From Globodera rostochiensis (Eukaryota; Nematoda; Chromadorea; Rhabditida; Heteroderidae), in assembly GCA_018350325.1 (NCBI GenBank), contig JAEVLN010000003.1, positions 1,659,214 through 1,723,213 of the forward strand: DNA of 64,000 nucleotides. Direction: 5' to 3'. The stretch's first letter is position 1, and every line of letters starts with the position of its first letter. The notes below the pieces were generated by a model. That model saw only the letters and a program-made list of their open reading frames with translations, was not told the DNA's origin and did not search any database. This document shows positions 1-12,185 of the stretch, piece after piece. Made by a program: the position numbers and the translations under genes.

Positions 1-2099
1 TTCAAAGTTCAGTTTCCGATGAGGGGGTCCATCCCCCCCGGCATAAATCAAATGATTGGTTTGCCTTAAGCACGGCGGTGCTGTTGACGCTGCCCGCCGC
101 ATTTGTGGCTGTGCATTGGTAGTAGCCCGAGTCGAGCACGTCCAACTCGATGATGACCAGCTTCGAGGACATTTCCCGGTGCCGAATCCGGGTCCGCCGA
201 TTCTTTTCCACCGGTGCCAAATTCTTTAACCATCTGCAATATTTAAATAAATAAATAATCATTGAATACCAAAAACAATATTAAAAAAAGTACGTGAATT
301 GGATGGGCAACGGAGCGGCGGCAGCCTCACAACGCATCCGAACTTCGGCTCCGACAGGACGCGTCACGTTGTTCAAAGGGACGGTCAGTCGGATGTACGG
401 GCGTTTGCCGGAGGGGACGCCGTCGCCCATTCTAAGAAAATCAGTGACCGTTTTTGGCACAGAAAGGCAATTGGTCGTCGGCACTTGAATATTCAGCAGG
501 GAAAGTGGGAGGACGACGGCCCCAAACCCACAAATACTTTGGGGGAGGGCCTCCGTTTGCCCCACACAAATTGGCCCTCGTTCCTCTCCCCTTTCTCAGG
601 CAAATTAGACCACCACCGGCGGAGATTATCCTTCGCCGGAGGCAATTCAGGCGGAAAGTCAAGGAAAGAGAAGCAAACAAAACATCGCCGGGGGGGGGGG
701 GTGGGGAAATGGCAACAATTGAAAGAATTTAGTTTAGTTTTGTTCGGTTTAGCCAACGAAAACAATTGTTAATAATCAAAAGCGAGCGATTGTCTGTCCC
801 TATAAATTTGTTCTACGTCCCTGGCGGGTTATTTATGAGGTGCGAAGGCGCAATTTGCAGTCCATAAATTTTGTCGGTTCCGTGGTGAGTGAAAGAATGG
901 GTTAATAAATTAAAGCGGGCGGGCGGGAGAATGACCGGAGGGGAGGGGAGCCCGAATGACCTCCTTTCCTTCCCCTCCTCCCGTTTCCCCTCCGGCGAAG
1001 TGAACGTTGTCGTCTGTGTGCGTATGCGACATGACAGAGATGCAGAAGTGAGGGCAGAGAAACGATAGGGGGAGAGAGAACAAATGTGGTGAAAGAAACG
1101 GAGAATCGCCGGAGGGGGGGGGGGGGGGGGGGGGTCTCCTCGCGTATATTTAAGAGAATAATCCCCCCCCCCCACTCATCCAACTCGTGGCGCGTATTCA
1201 AAAGGACGACGACCAAAATATCCCCTATTGCTCTTCTGTTGCTGCTGCGTTCAGCAGCAGCAGGTGGGGGGGGGGGAAGTTGAGCGAGGACACAGAAGAG
1301 ACCTTATCGCTCGCTTCTGTCAGTCCCTCCCTCTCGAGAAACTTTTAGTTTGACTCCCCCCCCCCCCTTTTACGACAAAAATGCAAATGTTTCTGGGATT
1401 GTGCTCTGATTTCCGTCTTGCATTAACGATTGACTTTTTCCTTATTCAAAATTACACTCCTTATAAGGCTAACGGTCCGAAGCCCCCCCCCCCGTCCGCC
1501 GAATCTCCCGCCCGCAACCAAAATGTTCACCGTGTACTGTCATAACTTTTCTAGGCCACCAAATCTTATAAATTTAGGGCCATTTGAATGATTATTTTAA
1601 ACAAGGACACCTCAAAAGGATTTGGGGGGCTTCGGACCGAAAGCACTTAACCTCCTCAATCCTTGACGGAAAATGCACTTCAGAGATCGAAAGTTCTTCG
1701 AAAGAGTTGTGTTGGCTTCTCCAAAATGAGACATTTGACCCCTTACAAGTGCCGATACTCCCAAAACGTGCCAAAACCCTTGTGAATGTTCACTTTACGT
1801 CGAATTGTAGTCCCCGAAGACGACGTCGTAGTCCCCGGCCGGTTCAATGAACAGTCCGTCGTCGTAGGGGTTCGGGGCCATGGCGGTGGAAGAGTCGGCA
1901 ATTGGAGGGGTTAGTCGACGGCGGAAGTGCCCGATTTGGCGGTCGGGGGGTGAAAACGACGACTTCTGCTCGATTATGCGATTTTCTTCTCTCTCCTCCC
2001 CCTCATTCTCGTCGTCGTCGTCGTCGTCGCCTTCTGTCTCGTCTTTGGACTCTGAATTTACCAACGCTGACTGGAGAAGGTTGGCGTAGCGTTTTTCAG
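1..2099 (-). CDS. ROR-type receptor tyrosine kinase, 5' part (Ig domain); runs off the left edge
   Basis: Minus-strand gene seen in three exons that join in frame: 2099-1799, 431-294 and 233 to the window edge. The second and third encode an I-set immunoglobulin domain. It begins near YIRLTVPLNNVTRPVG, with the first cysteine in RMRCEA, the WLKN tryptophan and the second cysteine in DSGYYQC. The order and the spacing match the Ig domain of ROR receptors (C. elegans CAM-1, vertebrate ROR1/2), single-pass membrane kinases that bind Wnt. The Frizzled, Kringle and kinase regions would lie left of the window. The 2099-1799 exon encodes an acidic stretch (GDDDDDDENEGEE) absent from vertebrate ROR; it ends with two bases of a codon, and the next exon supplies the third (acceptor TTTTCTTAG at 432-440), so the join is phase-consistent. 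The signal-peptide exon was not found. Other Ig proteins are possible but fit less well. Confidence 0.75.
432..1798 (-). other. Intron of the ROR-like gene with G/C homopolymer runs
   Basis: About 1.4 kb between two in-frame exons of the ROR-like gene. It holds long C and G runs (near 690, 1117-1133, 1160, 1265, 1356 and 1484). The open frames here are proline/glycine artefacts of those runs. No conserved coding segment was seen. Confidence 0.5.
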
Positions 2100-2185
2100 C
2101 TGAAAATTGGTCGAATTTGTGTTGCTATAAAAATGGAGTTGAAAATTAAAAAGATGATCGAATATTTGCTAATAAACACGGAAAG

Positions 2186-2607
2186 GGCGTCGGGGGCGGA
2201 TCCGCCCAGTTCGGCGCGGCCCAGTTCGGCGCGGCCCAGTTCGGCGCGATCAGTCATAACTTAGTTTTTAGGCAAGCAAATCAAACAAAATTGATATCAT
2301 TCAGAAGCTCTCAGTATGATGAACCTTTATCAAGGTAAAACTAACCGGTTCGTCGTTTCAAAAAAAAGTTATAACTTAAAACGTGTGAAAATTGCCATTT
2401 TTCGTGCCAACTTGTCGTTGTTGCGTCATAACTTTTTTTGTTTAAGTCCAATCGCTTAGCTCTTTTCTGTTATAGCATCTGAGACATGGTGCTTTCGAAT
2501 GATAGTAAGATTGTTTGGTTTGGGCAAATAAGCAAAAAGTTATAACGTTTCAAACTTGTCGGCGCCGAACTGGGCCGCGCCGAACTGACCCCGACCGCGT
2601 CGGGGGG
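2186..2607. repeat. Putative foldback element with GTTCGGCGCGGCCCA arms
   Basis: The left end (2186-2255) has three tandem copies of a 15-base CAGTTCGGCGCGGCC motif. The right end (2558-2605) carries the same motif inverted (GGCGCCGAACTGGGCCGCGC), and both ends include a GCGTCGGGG stretch. The interior is AT-rich with several TTATAACTTT motifs. This is consistent with a small non-autonomous DNA element. No clear target-site duplication was identified, so the ends are approximate. Confidence 0.5.
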
Positions 2608-3881
2608 GGGGGGGGGGGAAGAGTGAATGCCTTGGCACAAATTTGAATTTGAAGTAAGCGCACCAGACTCCATAGTTCTGCAGGCTGTTTAAGGAAGAGG
2701 TAGTGGAGTTATGTTGGAAAGATTTGGCACGGGTGAATAGTTGAGTGGCGGGGGGGGGATATTTGGAGGGGTCAAAAGTGCCCTCAAGGAGTGCTTTGAG
2801 AGCGGTGGGAACAAACGGGGGATGATGAAGAAAGCTGAAACATGGAAGTGGGGAGAGGAGGGGGAGGGCAGCAAAAGAGTAAACATCCCGAGAATGATGG
2901 GAGGTGGAGGGGTGCGCAATTTAACAGACAAAAGGATGAAGAGAGAAAGGAAGAAGGAAGAAAAAAAGAGGAAGAACGGAAAAATAGAAGAAAAGTAGCA
3001 GATAGGCGACGATTTGCATAATTTTTGAATTTAGTTAAATTTCAAAGGCTTAATTAATTTAACTCTAAGTCCGATTTGTCATTCTTTAAATAAATCGTTA
3101 AATTGGAATGTAACGCCGCCGCCGCTTTGGGCGGATGTCCGTTACATTTGTTTCTTTTTCTTCCGGTGCCATTGTCTGTCTGGTCATCTTTCACCTTTCT
3201 CGTGGAAATGTCATCATTTTAGTGAGTCGTTATTTTGTTTGTCGGTGCTTTTTAAAATCAAAACCATTCGTTAGAAGCTTTATCAGCAAGCAAATTGTTG
3301 GACAAAACTCCAAAAAGTTATGACTGAAAGTGAAATAAACATTTAAACAATTTTAGATTTGTTCGTTGGTGCAATTTGCGCTTTGGCCAATCGGATAAAA
3401 ATGAAATGGGAAATTGGGGGGGGGGGCAATCCAATTGGATAGAGGGGGGGGAGAACGGTTGAGGATGGAAATTGAAGAGAAGAGGAGAGGGATTAATTCG
3501 ATTATGGGGCGACGACCTGACAAATGAACACCACCAATGGGGGCCAGGCCAATTATGGCCAAATTGGGGACAAATCAAATAAAATGGGGCCTTCCATTCT
3601 CATCCTTCGTTTGCTAATAATTTAATTCCCAAAAGTCACCAATGGCTTATGCCGTGCCGGAATGAGTGCCTTTCCCGCCGCTTTGACACTTTTACGGCAC
3701 GGTTCCCACCTCTTTTCCCGTACAAATGCCAAAAAAAAAAGAATGATGGGGGGGGAATGGACGTGATGGCGGCGGAAAGCACACGGAGGATGGAATTTTA
3801 TACGAGCGGATGTGCCGAAATGGACGGACGAAAATGGGATTGGATGGGCCAAAATAAATGAGGGGATTCGAATGTCACTCA

Positions 3882-4063
3882 CTGTACGGTTCGCAAAGGC
3901 ATAATATTCAGGTAAATATTTATATTTTTGCTGCTTGGATTGATTATCACTAGCGGCGGATTCGGAAAGATTTGGGGGATTATTTGTGGCGCCTTTGCAT
4001 TTGGCCGTTGATTGAATGGACGCGAATGGTGCGTTTGTCCCAGCGGGAGGGAGAGAAGCCCCT
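3882..4063 (-). other. Candidate coding exon, unknown (possibly ROR-like gene 5' part)
   Basis: Open minus-strand segment between a TTCGTCAATAG acceptor and a strong GTGAGT donor. It encodes about 60 residues, including KYKYLPEYYAFANR. The composition is not the Pro/Gly bias of the surrounding shadow frames. Its phase does not match the 2099-1799 exon directly, so another exon would be needed between them, or it belongs elsewhere. No family recognised. Confidence 0.3.
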
Positions 4064-4437
4064 ACGGCGCTATTGACGAAGGAAATTGTGGTAGAAAATT
4101 GAGGGGGGGGGGACAGGTCGAGAGTGTCGAGGTGCAGACAATTTGTACATTTACACAACCCCTCCCCCCCCCCCCACCCTAAACACCTCTTCTACCATTC
4201 CCTTGCTTCGTCTCGAAATAGGTAAATGCCCTTTTTGTTCGCAGTGAATTTGTTTGGGCAAAAGAGAAATGGGGGGGGGGGGAGAGAGAATGTGTGAAGA
4301 GATAAAATACATTTTGGCGGTAAAGGGAATGGAGAAGAAAACATTGCCTCGGGTGATGGAATGAGCCTAAAGGAAAGTGCTAATGGGGCCAATGGGGAGG
4401 AGAATCGGGGAAGAGAAGGGAAATAGGTTAATTGCAA

Positions 4438-4556
4438 ACAAAAAAGGAGGGGGGGGGGGGTCGGGGGAGGGGGAATGGACGGGAGGAAGCGGGGGGGGGG
4501 GGGGAAGCGGGGGGGGGGGGGGGAAGCGGGGGGGGGGGGGAAGCGGGGGGGGGGGC
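4438..4556. repeat. Poly-G cluster with GGAAGC spacers
   Basis: Consecutive G runs of about 10-14 bases separated by AAGC or GGAAGC. A cluster like this could form G-quadruplexes on the + strand. The overlapping poly-Pro/poly-Gly frames are artefacts. Confidence 0.7.
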
Positions 4557-6142
4557 TGCGTGCAAATGACCATTGAAAGTGCAAAAACAATTTGAATAGG
4601 AAACAAAAGAAGCTGATGAAGGGATGAAGGAGAAAGCAAGAAGCATGCTAACAACAAAAAAGGACGAATAACTGGTTAGGGTTGGCGGTGTCCACCGAGA
4701 CTCGACCAAAAAATCCCGGTTCGCTTACAGAAACGACAAAAAAAGAGGGGGATGGGAGCTTAGTAGGAAGAACACTTAAATTGGAGAAGCATTAGTCCCC
4801 ATTTGCAGTTTTTGGGGAAAGAAATTTGAGCAATAAATGCAAGGATTAAATTGGCGATGGTTGGGCGTGGACGCGCGAAAACGAATGGTTGTTGGGTTGT
4901 CTCCTCCATCAGGCATGCCCCCCCTCATCGGGCATACCCCCCCCCCCGCCAATCATTTCGTTCCCCCCCCCCTCCCCCCCCCCCCTTCCGTTACATTTCA
5001 CCCGTCCTTCAATCACTTCATCATCCATCCATCCGCTCACATCCATCGCAACCCAAGGATTTTCATGCTCGATTGAACATTCCACAAAAGGCGCTCATCA
5101 ACGGCGGAAGTGTTCCTTTTCCACTCCATCATTCACAAAGTGTTTTCTGTTCAGGTCAAATCGAAGAACACCCCCCGGGGGGGCAAGCATTTACTCGCAG
5201 GGAAAGAAGTTCGCCAAAAATAGCAGGTGTATAGCCTTCGGGGTGCTTAAGGAAAAAGAATAATTTGGGCATTTATTTGTCCAGGGGTAAGGTGGGATAG
5301 AGAGGCCCGAGAGAGTGCCGAGTTATGATGAGATGAAAACAACTCTTTTCATTTTGGGTGGTCAAAACGGAAGTCGGGGAGTGGGGGGGGGAAATGATTG
5401 GTAAAAGAAAAAAGATGATCCCCCGAGGTGGGGGGGGGGAATCGTAGGCTCGGACAGAACGAAATTTGAGCTCGATGGATGGATGGGTGGTCAGCAGGTT
5501 GGCTCCCGAGAAAGTCCACCTTCTTGGTTGTGTTTGGCGACCGATCTAAGGGAATGAGGGGATTTTGGAGGGGGGTGGGGGGGGACACTCAAGAATTAGG
5601 TATGGCAATTTAAGGTTGTTGTGTGGTGTGTCGTGTCCTGTTCGCGCCCCACACATTGTTTGCCCGATGAACGACAAACATTATGTGAGTGCGAGGGGCG
5701 AGAGAACTCCGAACTCCCCCCCCCCCTCTGAATGGAATCTTCCGATCAATTCCAATTCTTCCTCATCATCCGTTCCCCATTCATCATCACTTCCATCGTC
5801 AACCCTTAAAGGGCAATTATCGACGATGAGTCTCCATTAAATGAGTTGGATTTATGTACAAAATGAAATTGAAAGACTGAAAGGTTGACCGATTGGTCGG
5901 TTAAAATGACAATTTTACAATGATTGAGTGAGTGGAAGATGGATGGACGAAATCGTCGTCGGATGATCGAGGATATGGTGGGTGATTTGGGACAAGGAAA
6001 TGGAGGGGGAAATGATTATCCCCTCGAGGGAAATGATGATCTCCCCCCCCCCCGGATCATCATCACCTCAAAAGTCTTTCCAAAATTCCTCCCAAAATGC
6101 TGTCAGCTGGCGGCAAAGGCAAAAGCCGAAGTCACCGCCTGC

Positions 6143-6298
6143 TCTCCATCATCTCCGTCCCCCGAGGCTTTTCGCTCCTCATAAATCCTTTCCTGCTTTT
6201 GCAAAATGTTTATCTCCGCAGGGACAAAAAATTGGATTTGCCATTGCCAAGCCTCCGTCGGACTTTTTGGCACACATTTCCGGCACTTGGCCTGGCCA
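6143..6298 (-). other. Candidate coding exon, unknown
   Basis: A minus-strand segment begins after a pyrimidine-rich acceptor (TTCTTCTTCTGGCCAG) and stays open to a GTGACT donor. It encodes a charged peptide (EERKASGDGDDGEQ). No homology is recognised, and its phase cannot be joined directly to the other candidate exons. Confidence 0.2.
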
Positions 6299-9179
6299 GA
6301 AGAAGAAAATAAACAAATTTTTGACAATTCCAAAAATGGACTGATGAGAAAAATGAATGAATGGATTGAAGAGTCACCAAACGGCGGGGAAAGATTTTAG
6401 AAGAGATTATTTGAAGAAAAAGGGAAGAAAGAGAGATACAAATGCAAAGTTATAATTTGAACTACAATATTAGCATTTTATTCTGTTTTCCCGTCTTTTA
6501 ATTCATTTTCATTCTTTGGAACGAACGGAAGCAAATGGAAATATGGAAATGATGGACAAATTGGACGGCGGAGAGGCGAGTGAAGAGCCTTTTCAGTTGT
6601 GATGAAAGGGCCAAGTGGACCAAAGAAGAAGAAGAATGAGAAAAGAAAAGAAATAAGATGAAAAGGAAGAGAAGAGAAGGATGAAGAGGAATTGGAAGTG
6701 GGGGGAAAGGAGGAAGAGGAGGAGGAAGGGAAGGAGGAAGGGAAGATGTTGCGAAGCACACATCTGCCGGAGGAGGGGAGGACAATGGATGTGAAAGAAA
6801 GAACGCTCCCCGCCATTGTTTGATTCTGTCCGGGGATGGATGATCAAAAGAATAGGTTGGAGTGGATGGATTGGGTTAGGTTGATGTCGATGTGAGCTGA
6901 GATGAGAGAGATGTGAAGGGGAAGGGGAAGAGGAAGAGGCGCTGGAGGGGAAGAATTGTTTGTTTTGTATTGTAGAAAAAAGACGGATGAATGATGACGA
7001 CGACTTACCCCCCCCCCTTCCCCCCGGGGGCCGTCCGTTCTTTTGTCGATGTGTCCTATCGGCGAAGAAATGATGATTTGATGAAATGTACTTTTTGGCA
7101 AACACTAATGACAACAACGCGCGGTTATTCATTCATTCACTCATTGTATTCGATGCATCATCAAAAAGGGGGAGGGGGGAAAATGGACAAATGGGCACTC
7201 ATCGCTATTGGAGAGGTGAAAATTGTTCCCGGGGGCTAAAATGAAAGGAAAAGAGCAAATTATGGCAAAGAAATGTGAATGTAAAATGAGTTTTGGGCGG
7301 AGGACCTTTGACCATCGACGGTGAAGGTTTAAAATGCCCTCCAACCCCAAAGCTTCTTGGCCGGTATCCAAATGGTTACGGGGGGGGGCACTCACTCACA
7401 ATTCGGTCCAGCAGTCTCTTCGGTGGAAATTTGAGAAGATCCCCCCCCCCTTACCCCCCCCCCTTCCCAACCAACCAAAGCCAATCTAAACGCTTAGCAA
7501 AATGGGCATTTATTCCTCCGACCGATGCTCAAAGGCCTAGTTTCTTAGCCTTCTTATATAGCGACGTGAAAGCGCGGACAAAATTAGTTCTACGGCAAAT
7601 TTTCTAATACAGAAATTTGGAGAGGAGGAAACAGGACGCATTCCTTTCCTAGTCCAAATGTCCCAAACCGAATTACCCTCGAGGGATGTCTTGGGTGGTC
7701 TTCTTTCCTGCTGGGTACTTTTTCTTCCTTCCTTCGCGTTGTCATCTCATCTATTAGTACTTCTTTTTAACCCATGTCCATTCGTGGAGGGTTGGGGGCA
7801 TTGGGGTGGGCGGGGAGGTCAGCGATAATTATCCCCCCCCCCCTCCGGCGCCCAAATATCCACAAAATGGCAAATTGGAGACATAAAATGAACACAAAGA
7901 AAAGAGGCCAAGAGAAGAGAGAGGGGCGGATGGAAGAGAATCTCTCAAAGCAGCAGAAAGGAGGATGAATAACCGGGGGGAAGATAGGAAAAGAAGTGCC
8001 AAAATGCATTTGACAGTCAGCTACGCTTTCAAATTGTTTGGAGCTGAACTGTCCAAGTGCCCTTCCCACCAACGACAAACATAACACCCACCAACCATCT
8101 CCAAAACGTTGCTTTCGCTGTTTTGCGTGTAAGGTCAACGCTACCGCAACCCCCCCCCCCCCCCCCCCGCCGTCCAACCAACCAACCCACCCGCGCGAAT
8201 TGATGCGTCGGAATGGAAATGATGGAATTTTGATCGAATTAGAGGCAACAAATGCTGAAAGGACGAAGGTGTTCGGTGGTGCGGAATATTGGGGAAAGGA
8301 AGGTCGAAAAGTTCGGATACCATCTCAAAACCCCCGAATAGGAGGAAATCGAAAGCCAAAATAAGGAAAAGCATTTAAATACTACAAAAAATGAAAAGGA
8401 AGTCGCGTGAATGGTTTGTTTCGCCGATAGGTCTCGGCTGATAATGAAATAAATCCCTCCAACCAATCATCCCACCCCCCCCCCCCCCTAAACTGTACAG
8501 AAGAGAAGATGCATTTGCTTCGATCCCCCCCCCCCCCCTCTCCCCCCTCCCCCCACCCTTACGCATTGCTTGTGTCCGTCCGTTGGAGAGTTGTCGGAAC
8601 GCTGTTTCTCCTCCAATCGACGGTTGCTTCTATTTGCACTCACTCAGCCAGTCGCTTTCGTTGTCCGTTTTGTCAATTTAATCCAATTTGTTGCACTTTC
8701 ACTGAAAACTAAAATAATTGTGATCAAATTAGGGGGACAAGATTTTTACGATTAAGCGAGTGAATGGGGGGGGGGGAAGGGAAAGGTTTAAAAAACAAAC
8801 AGAGAGTGTCAATGTTCGGGGAAGCATTAAAATGATACGTAGGCATTTTTTTTGTTGCTACAAACGGAAAGGAACATGAATAGATTCGGTAAGCGCGGGA
8901 AACAGAAAGAATTTGGGTTATTTATGTAGGGATGTTCCACAGAAGTGCCCGGGGGGGGGGGTGTAAAATGCCGTTAATATCTTCTTTTGCTGCCTGCCAA
9001 TACCGCCATAATCAACCATCAGCAAGAAATGAGTAATGAGGGGCTAATGGGGGGGGGGGCGCCTCAGCGGAGGACGGAGGGCCCTTGAGGGCATAACAAA
9101 TGTCCGTCGGCGGAAGGGGGAAGAGAGGGGCAATAAATAATGCCCCCCCCCCCCCCCCCCCCCCTCTGTCTCCACTCAC

Positions 9180-9310
9180 TGCCTCCCCTCCCTCTTTCTT
9201 CGCCACCCAATCCCGGGCGGCCAGCTTATTGACCATTCATTTGGCTCCCGAGGGGTGACACTGCCATAATTCACTCGGAAGCAGAGCATCCATCCATCGT
9301 CGTCCATTTC
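9180..9310 (-). other. Candidate first or early exon, unknown
   Basis: Flanked by an acceptor (CTCTTTAG) and a good donor (GTGAGT). Two frames are possible: one open throughout with an ATG at 9307 (begins MDDDGWMLCFRV), another beginning at an ATG at 9236 (MVNKLAARDWV). No family recognised and no neighbouring exon identified, so it may be noncoding. Confidence 0.2.
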
Positions 9311-10622
9311 CTAAAGAGTAATGATTTCGCTCGGGCATTGATTGATTGCATTTTGGTAATGAGAAAGTGTCAAATATAAAAATGTCTAGACAAAACTTAC
9401 TGCCATGATGAGGATAAAGCAAAATGAATGAAATTTCTTAAATTTTCCTAGACTCGGGCAACGGGTTCATTCAGCGTGTGGGTGAAGTGTTGCAATTGAA
9501 CAAATAGCTGCGATAATTGGCTCTCGGCTGCTGGCGGTACCCAAATTTCTTCCCCACACAAACTTCAGATACTTGGCCCTCTCAAATAACTCAAATTGGC
9601 CAAAATATTTGAATCGAAAGATTAATATTTATCTGCAGCTGGCATAAATTTGGAAGAATTGGTGCAGAATGAGTCAAAGTTGCAATTCTGCGAGTGTCTG
9701 TGTCTGCTTGGACGGCCGTTGGATGAGTCGGATGTGAGGGGGGGGGCAGAAATGATGGCCACCCACCGCCGCCGCCACCCATTCAAGTCGCAATTGGATT
9801 TGCTGCACCCATCACGATGATTGACACTGACGGCATGCGCTATGCGCTGAGTGGCGAGGGCTGAATTGAAGAAACCTTCGAACTTTGAACAAAACGCAAA
9901 TCGAAGGTCGCAAGCAACGCCATCAATCCCTTTTTCGCAACAATTGTATTCCGGGACGGTAATGGCCCGAGACGGTAGTGGCGGGACGGTAGTGACTCCC
10001 TACTCATTTGCCCCTACTATTTGGACCTTTTTTTTTAATTTTTTCATAAAAAAAAATGCAAAAAGATCTTGTGATCCCTCTTAGAGCTTTCCAATGACAT
10101 CTTGATTGTTTGATTTGGTTGAGTTTAAAAATTTCCCAATCAAAATTTTGATACCTCGACTTGTCTCGACGAGAGAAGTCGATTGATATATAAATACAGG
10201 AAAAACAAAAGTTTTGATATTCTTCAATTTTTCCCTCTTTTTAGTAATGAAATTTTTTTCAAGAAAATTTTTGAGCGATGGATTCGTTGGTCGCCTTTTG
10301 TTCTGCCATCCAAGGATGGCTCGGGCCGATGGCCACCCTGTATAGTACAATTGATTATACCTTCCCGGACTAAAACCCCAATACTTTTCCGCTAATAAGT
10401 AGGCTGTAAACTATTTACAAAAAATGGCTTTTCGTCACTTTTTTGCCTCTATTTGGGCCTTTATTGAAAATTTTAGTAAAAAATGCAAAAAGATCTGTTA
10501 AAATCCCTAAATAATCGAATTTTCTTGTCAAAAGAAGAAAAAGAATTCTTGCCCAAAAATGCACACTATAAAACCGCACACCATACTGTATGTTTAAACA
10601 AATTGAAAAATAAAGTTTCTAA

Positions 10623-10856
10623 GGTTCCCTTGGTCACTGTTTGTTTCGTCACTGATCAGTGATCACTTCGACACTGAGTTCTAAAAGTCGACAAAATGGT
10701 ACTTTATAGGGTTCTCGGGCCGTAGAATCCGAGTCTGAGCTCTATTTCGACCCGATTTAGAACCCCGGATCCGAATTCGTACAATTTTTCGGACTTTTAG
10801 AACTCAGTGTCGAAGTGATCAGTGACGAAACAACAGTGACCAACTCATCGGCCACC
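10623..10856. mobile_element. 234-bp miniature inverted-repeat element with 8-bp target duplication
   Basis: Present in the left arm of the inverted duplication and absent from the matching place in the right arm, where a single GTTTCTAA occurs (near 20750). Here GTTTCTAA flanks the insert on both sides (10615-10622 and 10857-10864). The element has imperfect terminal inverted repeats of about 60 bases, sharing TTGGTCACTGT and then GTTTCGTCACTGATCA. It has no coding capacity. An 8-bp duplication fits hAT-, P- or Merlin-like transposases. The termini (GGTTCC/GGTGGCC) are not the usual hAT ends, so the superfamily is open. Confidence 0.88.
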
Positions 10857-11031
10857 GTTTCTAACCCCCTATACGTGAAATCGTCGACCACTATACTAAA
10901 GAAGTGTCCTTTTTTGTATTTCAAAAAATGATGCAAATACATACCTGGCCTATTTTGAGATTTTTCAAGCTAACAAAAGTTTTTGAGTTACGGTTTTTCA
11001 GTTTAGCATTTATTTAACATTTGCCACCAAA

Positions 11032-11465
11032 ATGTTTTCTACCAAAATTATTGTGCGCTCCTTCTCCAGCAGGTCAGTCAGTTTGTATCTCTCCTAATCG
11101 AGTTTTTGAATGTCGAAAATTTTAGTCCTCGAATGGCTTCCCAACTTGGAGATTTGGGCGGCGGCTCGGGAAAGGGTGGGGGCAGTGGCGGAGCTGTGCG
11201 CGATGCGGGCGGGGCACTCGGCAAAATGGAAGCTGCTCGTGAGGAAGAATACTTCAACAAACTTGTAAGTGCAGTCACTCAATCAGCCCTCAAATCATCG
11301 CTTAGGAACTTAACGTTTTAGAAGCAACAGCAGCTGAAATTACTGAAGCTACAGCTCAAACGCGAGCAAGATCATCACGAAGAGCAGGCCAAGCACCATC
11401 GCGACGTGATGGAACGCAACAAGAAGCGCATCCATGAATTAGAGGAGGAATCGAACTCGACGTGA
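11032..11465 (+). CDS. mai-2: Mitochondrial ATP synthase inhibitor IF1, copy 1
   Basis: Three exons (11032-11072, 11126-11264, 11322-11465) encode 107 residues. Order: a mitochondrial presequence ([13 protein letters not shown]), a glycine-rich segment ([15 protein letters not shown]), the conserved inhibitory core ([19 protein letters not shown]) and a C-terminal coiled-coil helix rich in Lys, Gln and His (HHEEQAKHH). This is the layout of IF1 (C. elegans MAI-1/MAI-2). IF1 binds the F1 part of ATP synthase in the matrix and blocks ATP hydrolysis when the membrane potential falls; the His-rich region is linked to pH sensing in mammals. The second copy lies inverted at 20572-20139. Copy 1 has His in the C-terminal [10 protein letters not shown] where copy 2 has Gln. 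An inserted element lies about 180 bases upstream and may affect its promoter. Confidence 0.95.
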
Positions 11466-12185
11466 GCGGGCGACGACAGTTATTTGCCAATAGTGATACG
11501 AATACATTTAGTGTAACTTGTTTAAAACAGATAAAGTTCGAACGAATTGGTCTCTTCGTTTCTCCTTCCCGCCTTCCCCGTCCGAAACATGTCTCCCCGT
11601 GTTTATATTTTTAAGTCCATCAATATCTATTAATTTGGGTGTAAGTTGTAGTAAGGTAGGACTATGGTTCTACTCCAGCAGCAAAAAAGCCTGTACTATC
11701 TCGATTTTCCTTTTTTTCTCTAACGTGTTCTCTTCATGTCAATTTCAGTTATGTCATACGCCAACGCTCAATGCCAATTTAATTGCTATTTCCTGCGTTA
11801 AGTTATAGTGTCATAGAAATTGTTTTTCATGCCAAAAATGCACGCTTTAAACAGCACCTTTTTTGCCCACCCAATACACCCATAAGGATCGAAGTTTTCA
11901 AGCATTAGCGATATTTCAAAAAAACAAAAATTTACAAATTAATTATCTGGTGCCCTGTACTTGTTTCTAAATCGTCTTCCGTGTGGCATTCCTGTAGAAT
12001 GGCTGTTTTAGTGTTTCTATCTTCATTGAATGCAATTTATTATATTTTACTTGTTCGCTAAATGACAGATTATAAAATCGTAAGTTCAAGGTTTTTATAA
12101 TAGAACATCTTCCATTAGAAAGAAAGATTTTTAGAATATCACATTTGAAAACGTCACATGGAAAATAATTCATTTTCTTTTTTAG

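Larger units (their letters stand above)
2100..10284. other. Gene-poor region rich in poly-G/poly-C runs
   Basis: Eight kilobases without a recognisable gene. It is probably upstream sequence or long introns of the ROR-like gene. Dozens of uninterrupted G or C runs of 8-20 bases occur, e.g. near 2600, 4440-4555, 4940-4985, 8150-8168 and 9144-9164. The open frames are mostly poly-Pro/poly-Gly shadows of these runs or of purine-rich tracts (6600-6780). Three segments with exon-like features are listed separately at low confidence. There are also short tandem copies of a GGGACGGTAGTG-like motif near 9953-9990. Confidence 0.6.
10285..11737. repeat. Inverted duplication, left arm (contains IF1 copy 1)
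   Basis: This segment matches the reverse complement of 19867-21575 over almost its whole length: the IF1 gene, its upstream region (GCACACAATAAAACC-like, GTAGGCTGT, GGTGGCCATCGG) and its 3' flank (GCCTGTACTATCTCG). Differences are scattered substitutions, small indels and two large insertions, one per arm. That pattern points to a genuine old duplication and not one sequence assembled twice. The outer limit near 10285 is where similarity fades; the inner limit near 11737 is sharper. Confidence 0.9.

Noticed and set aside
4192..4709. Pro-rich minus-strand frames resembling extensin-like proteins
   Set aside because: They are the complement of a poly-G cluster; no signal peptide, splice sites or conserved motif.
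6478..7132. Ser/Phe/Leu-rich minus-strand frames
   Set aside because: They follow a purine-rich (GGA/GAA) tract on the + strand; no domain and biased composition.
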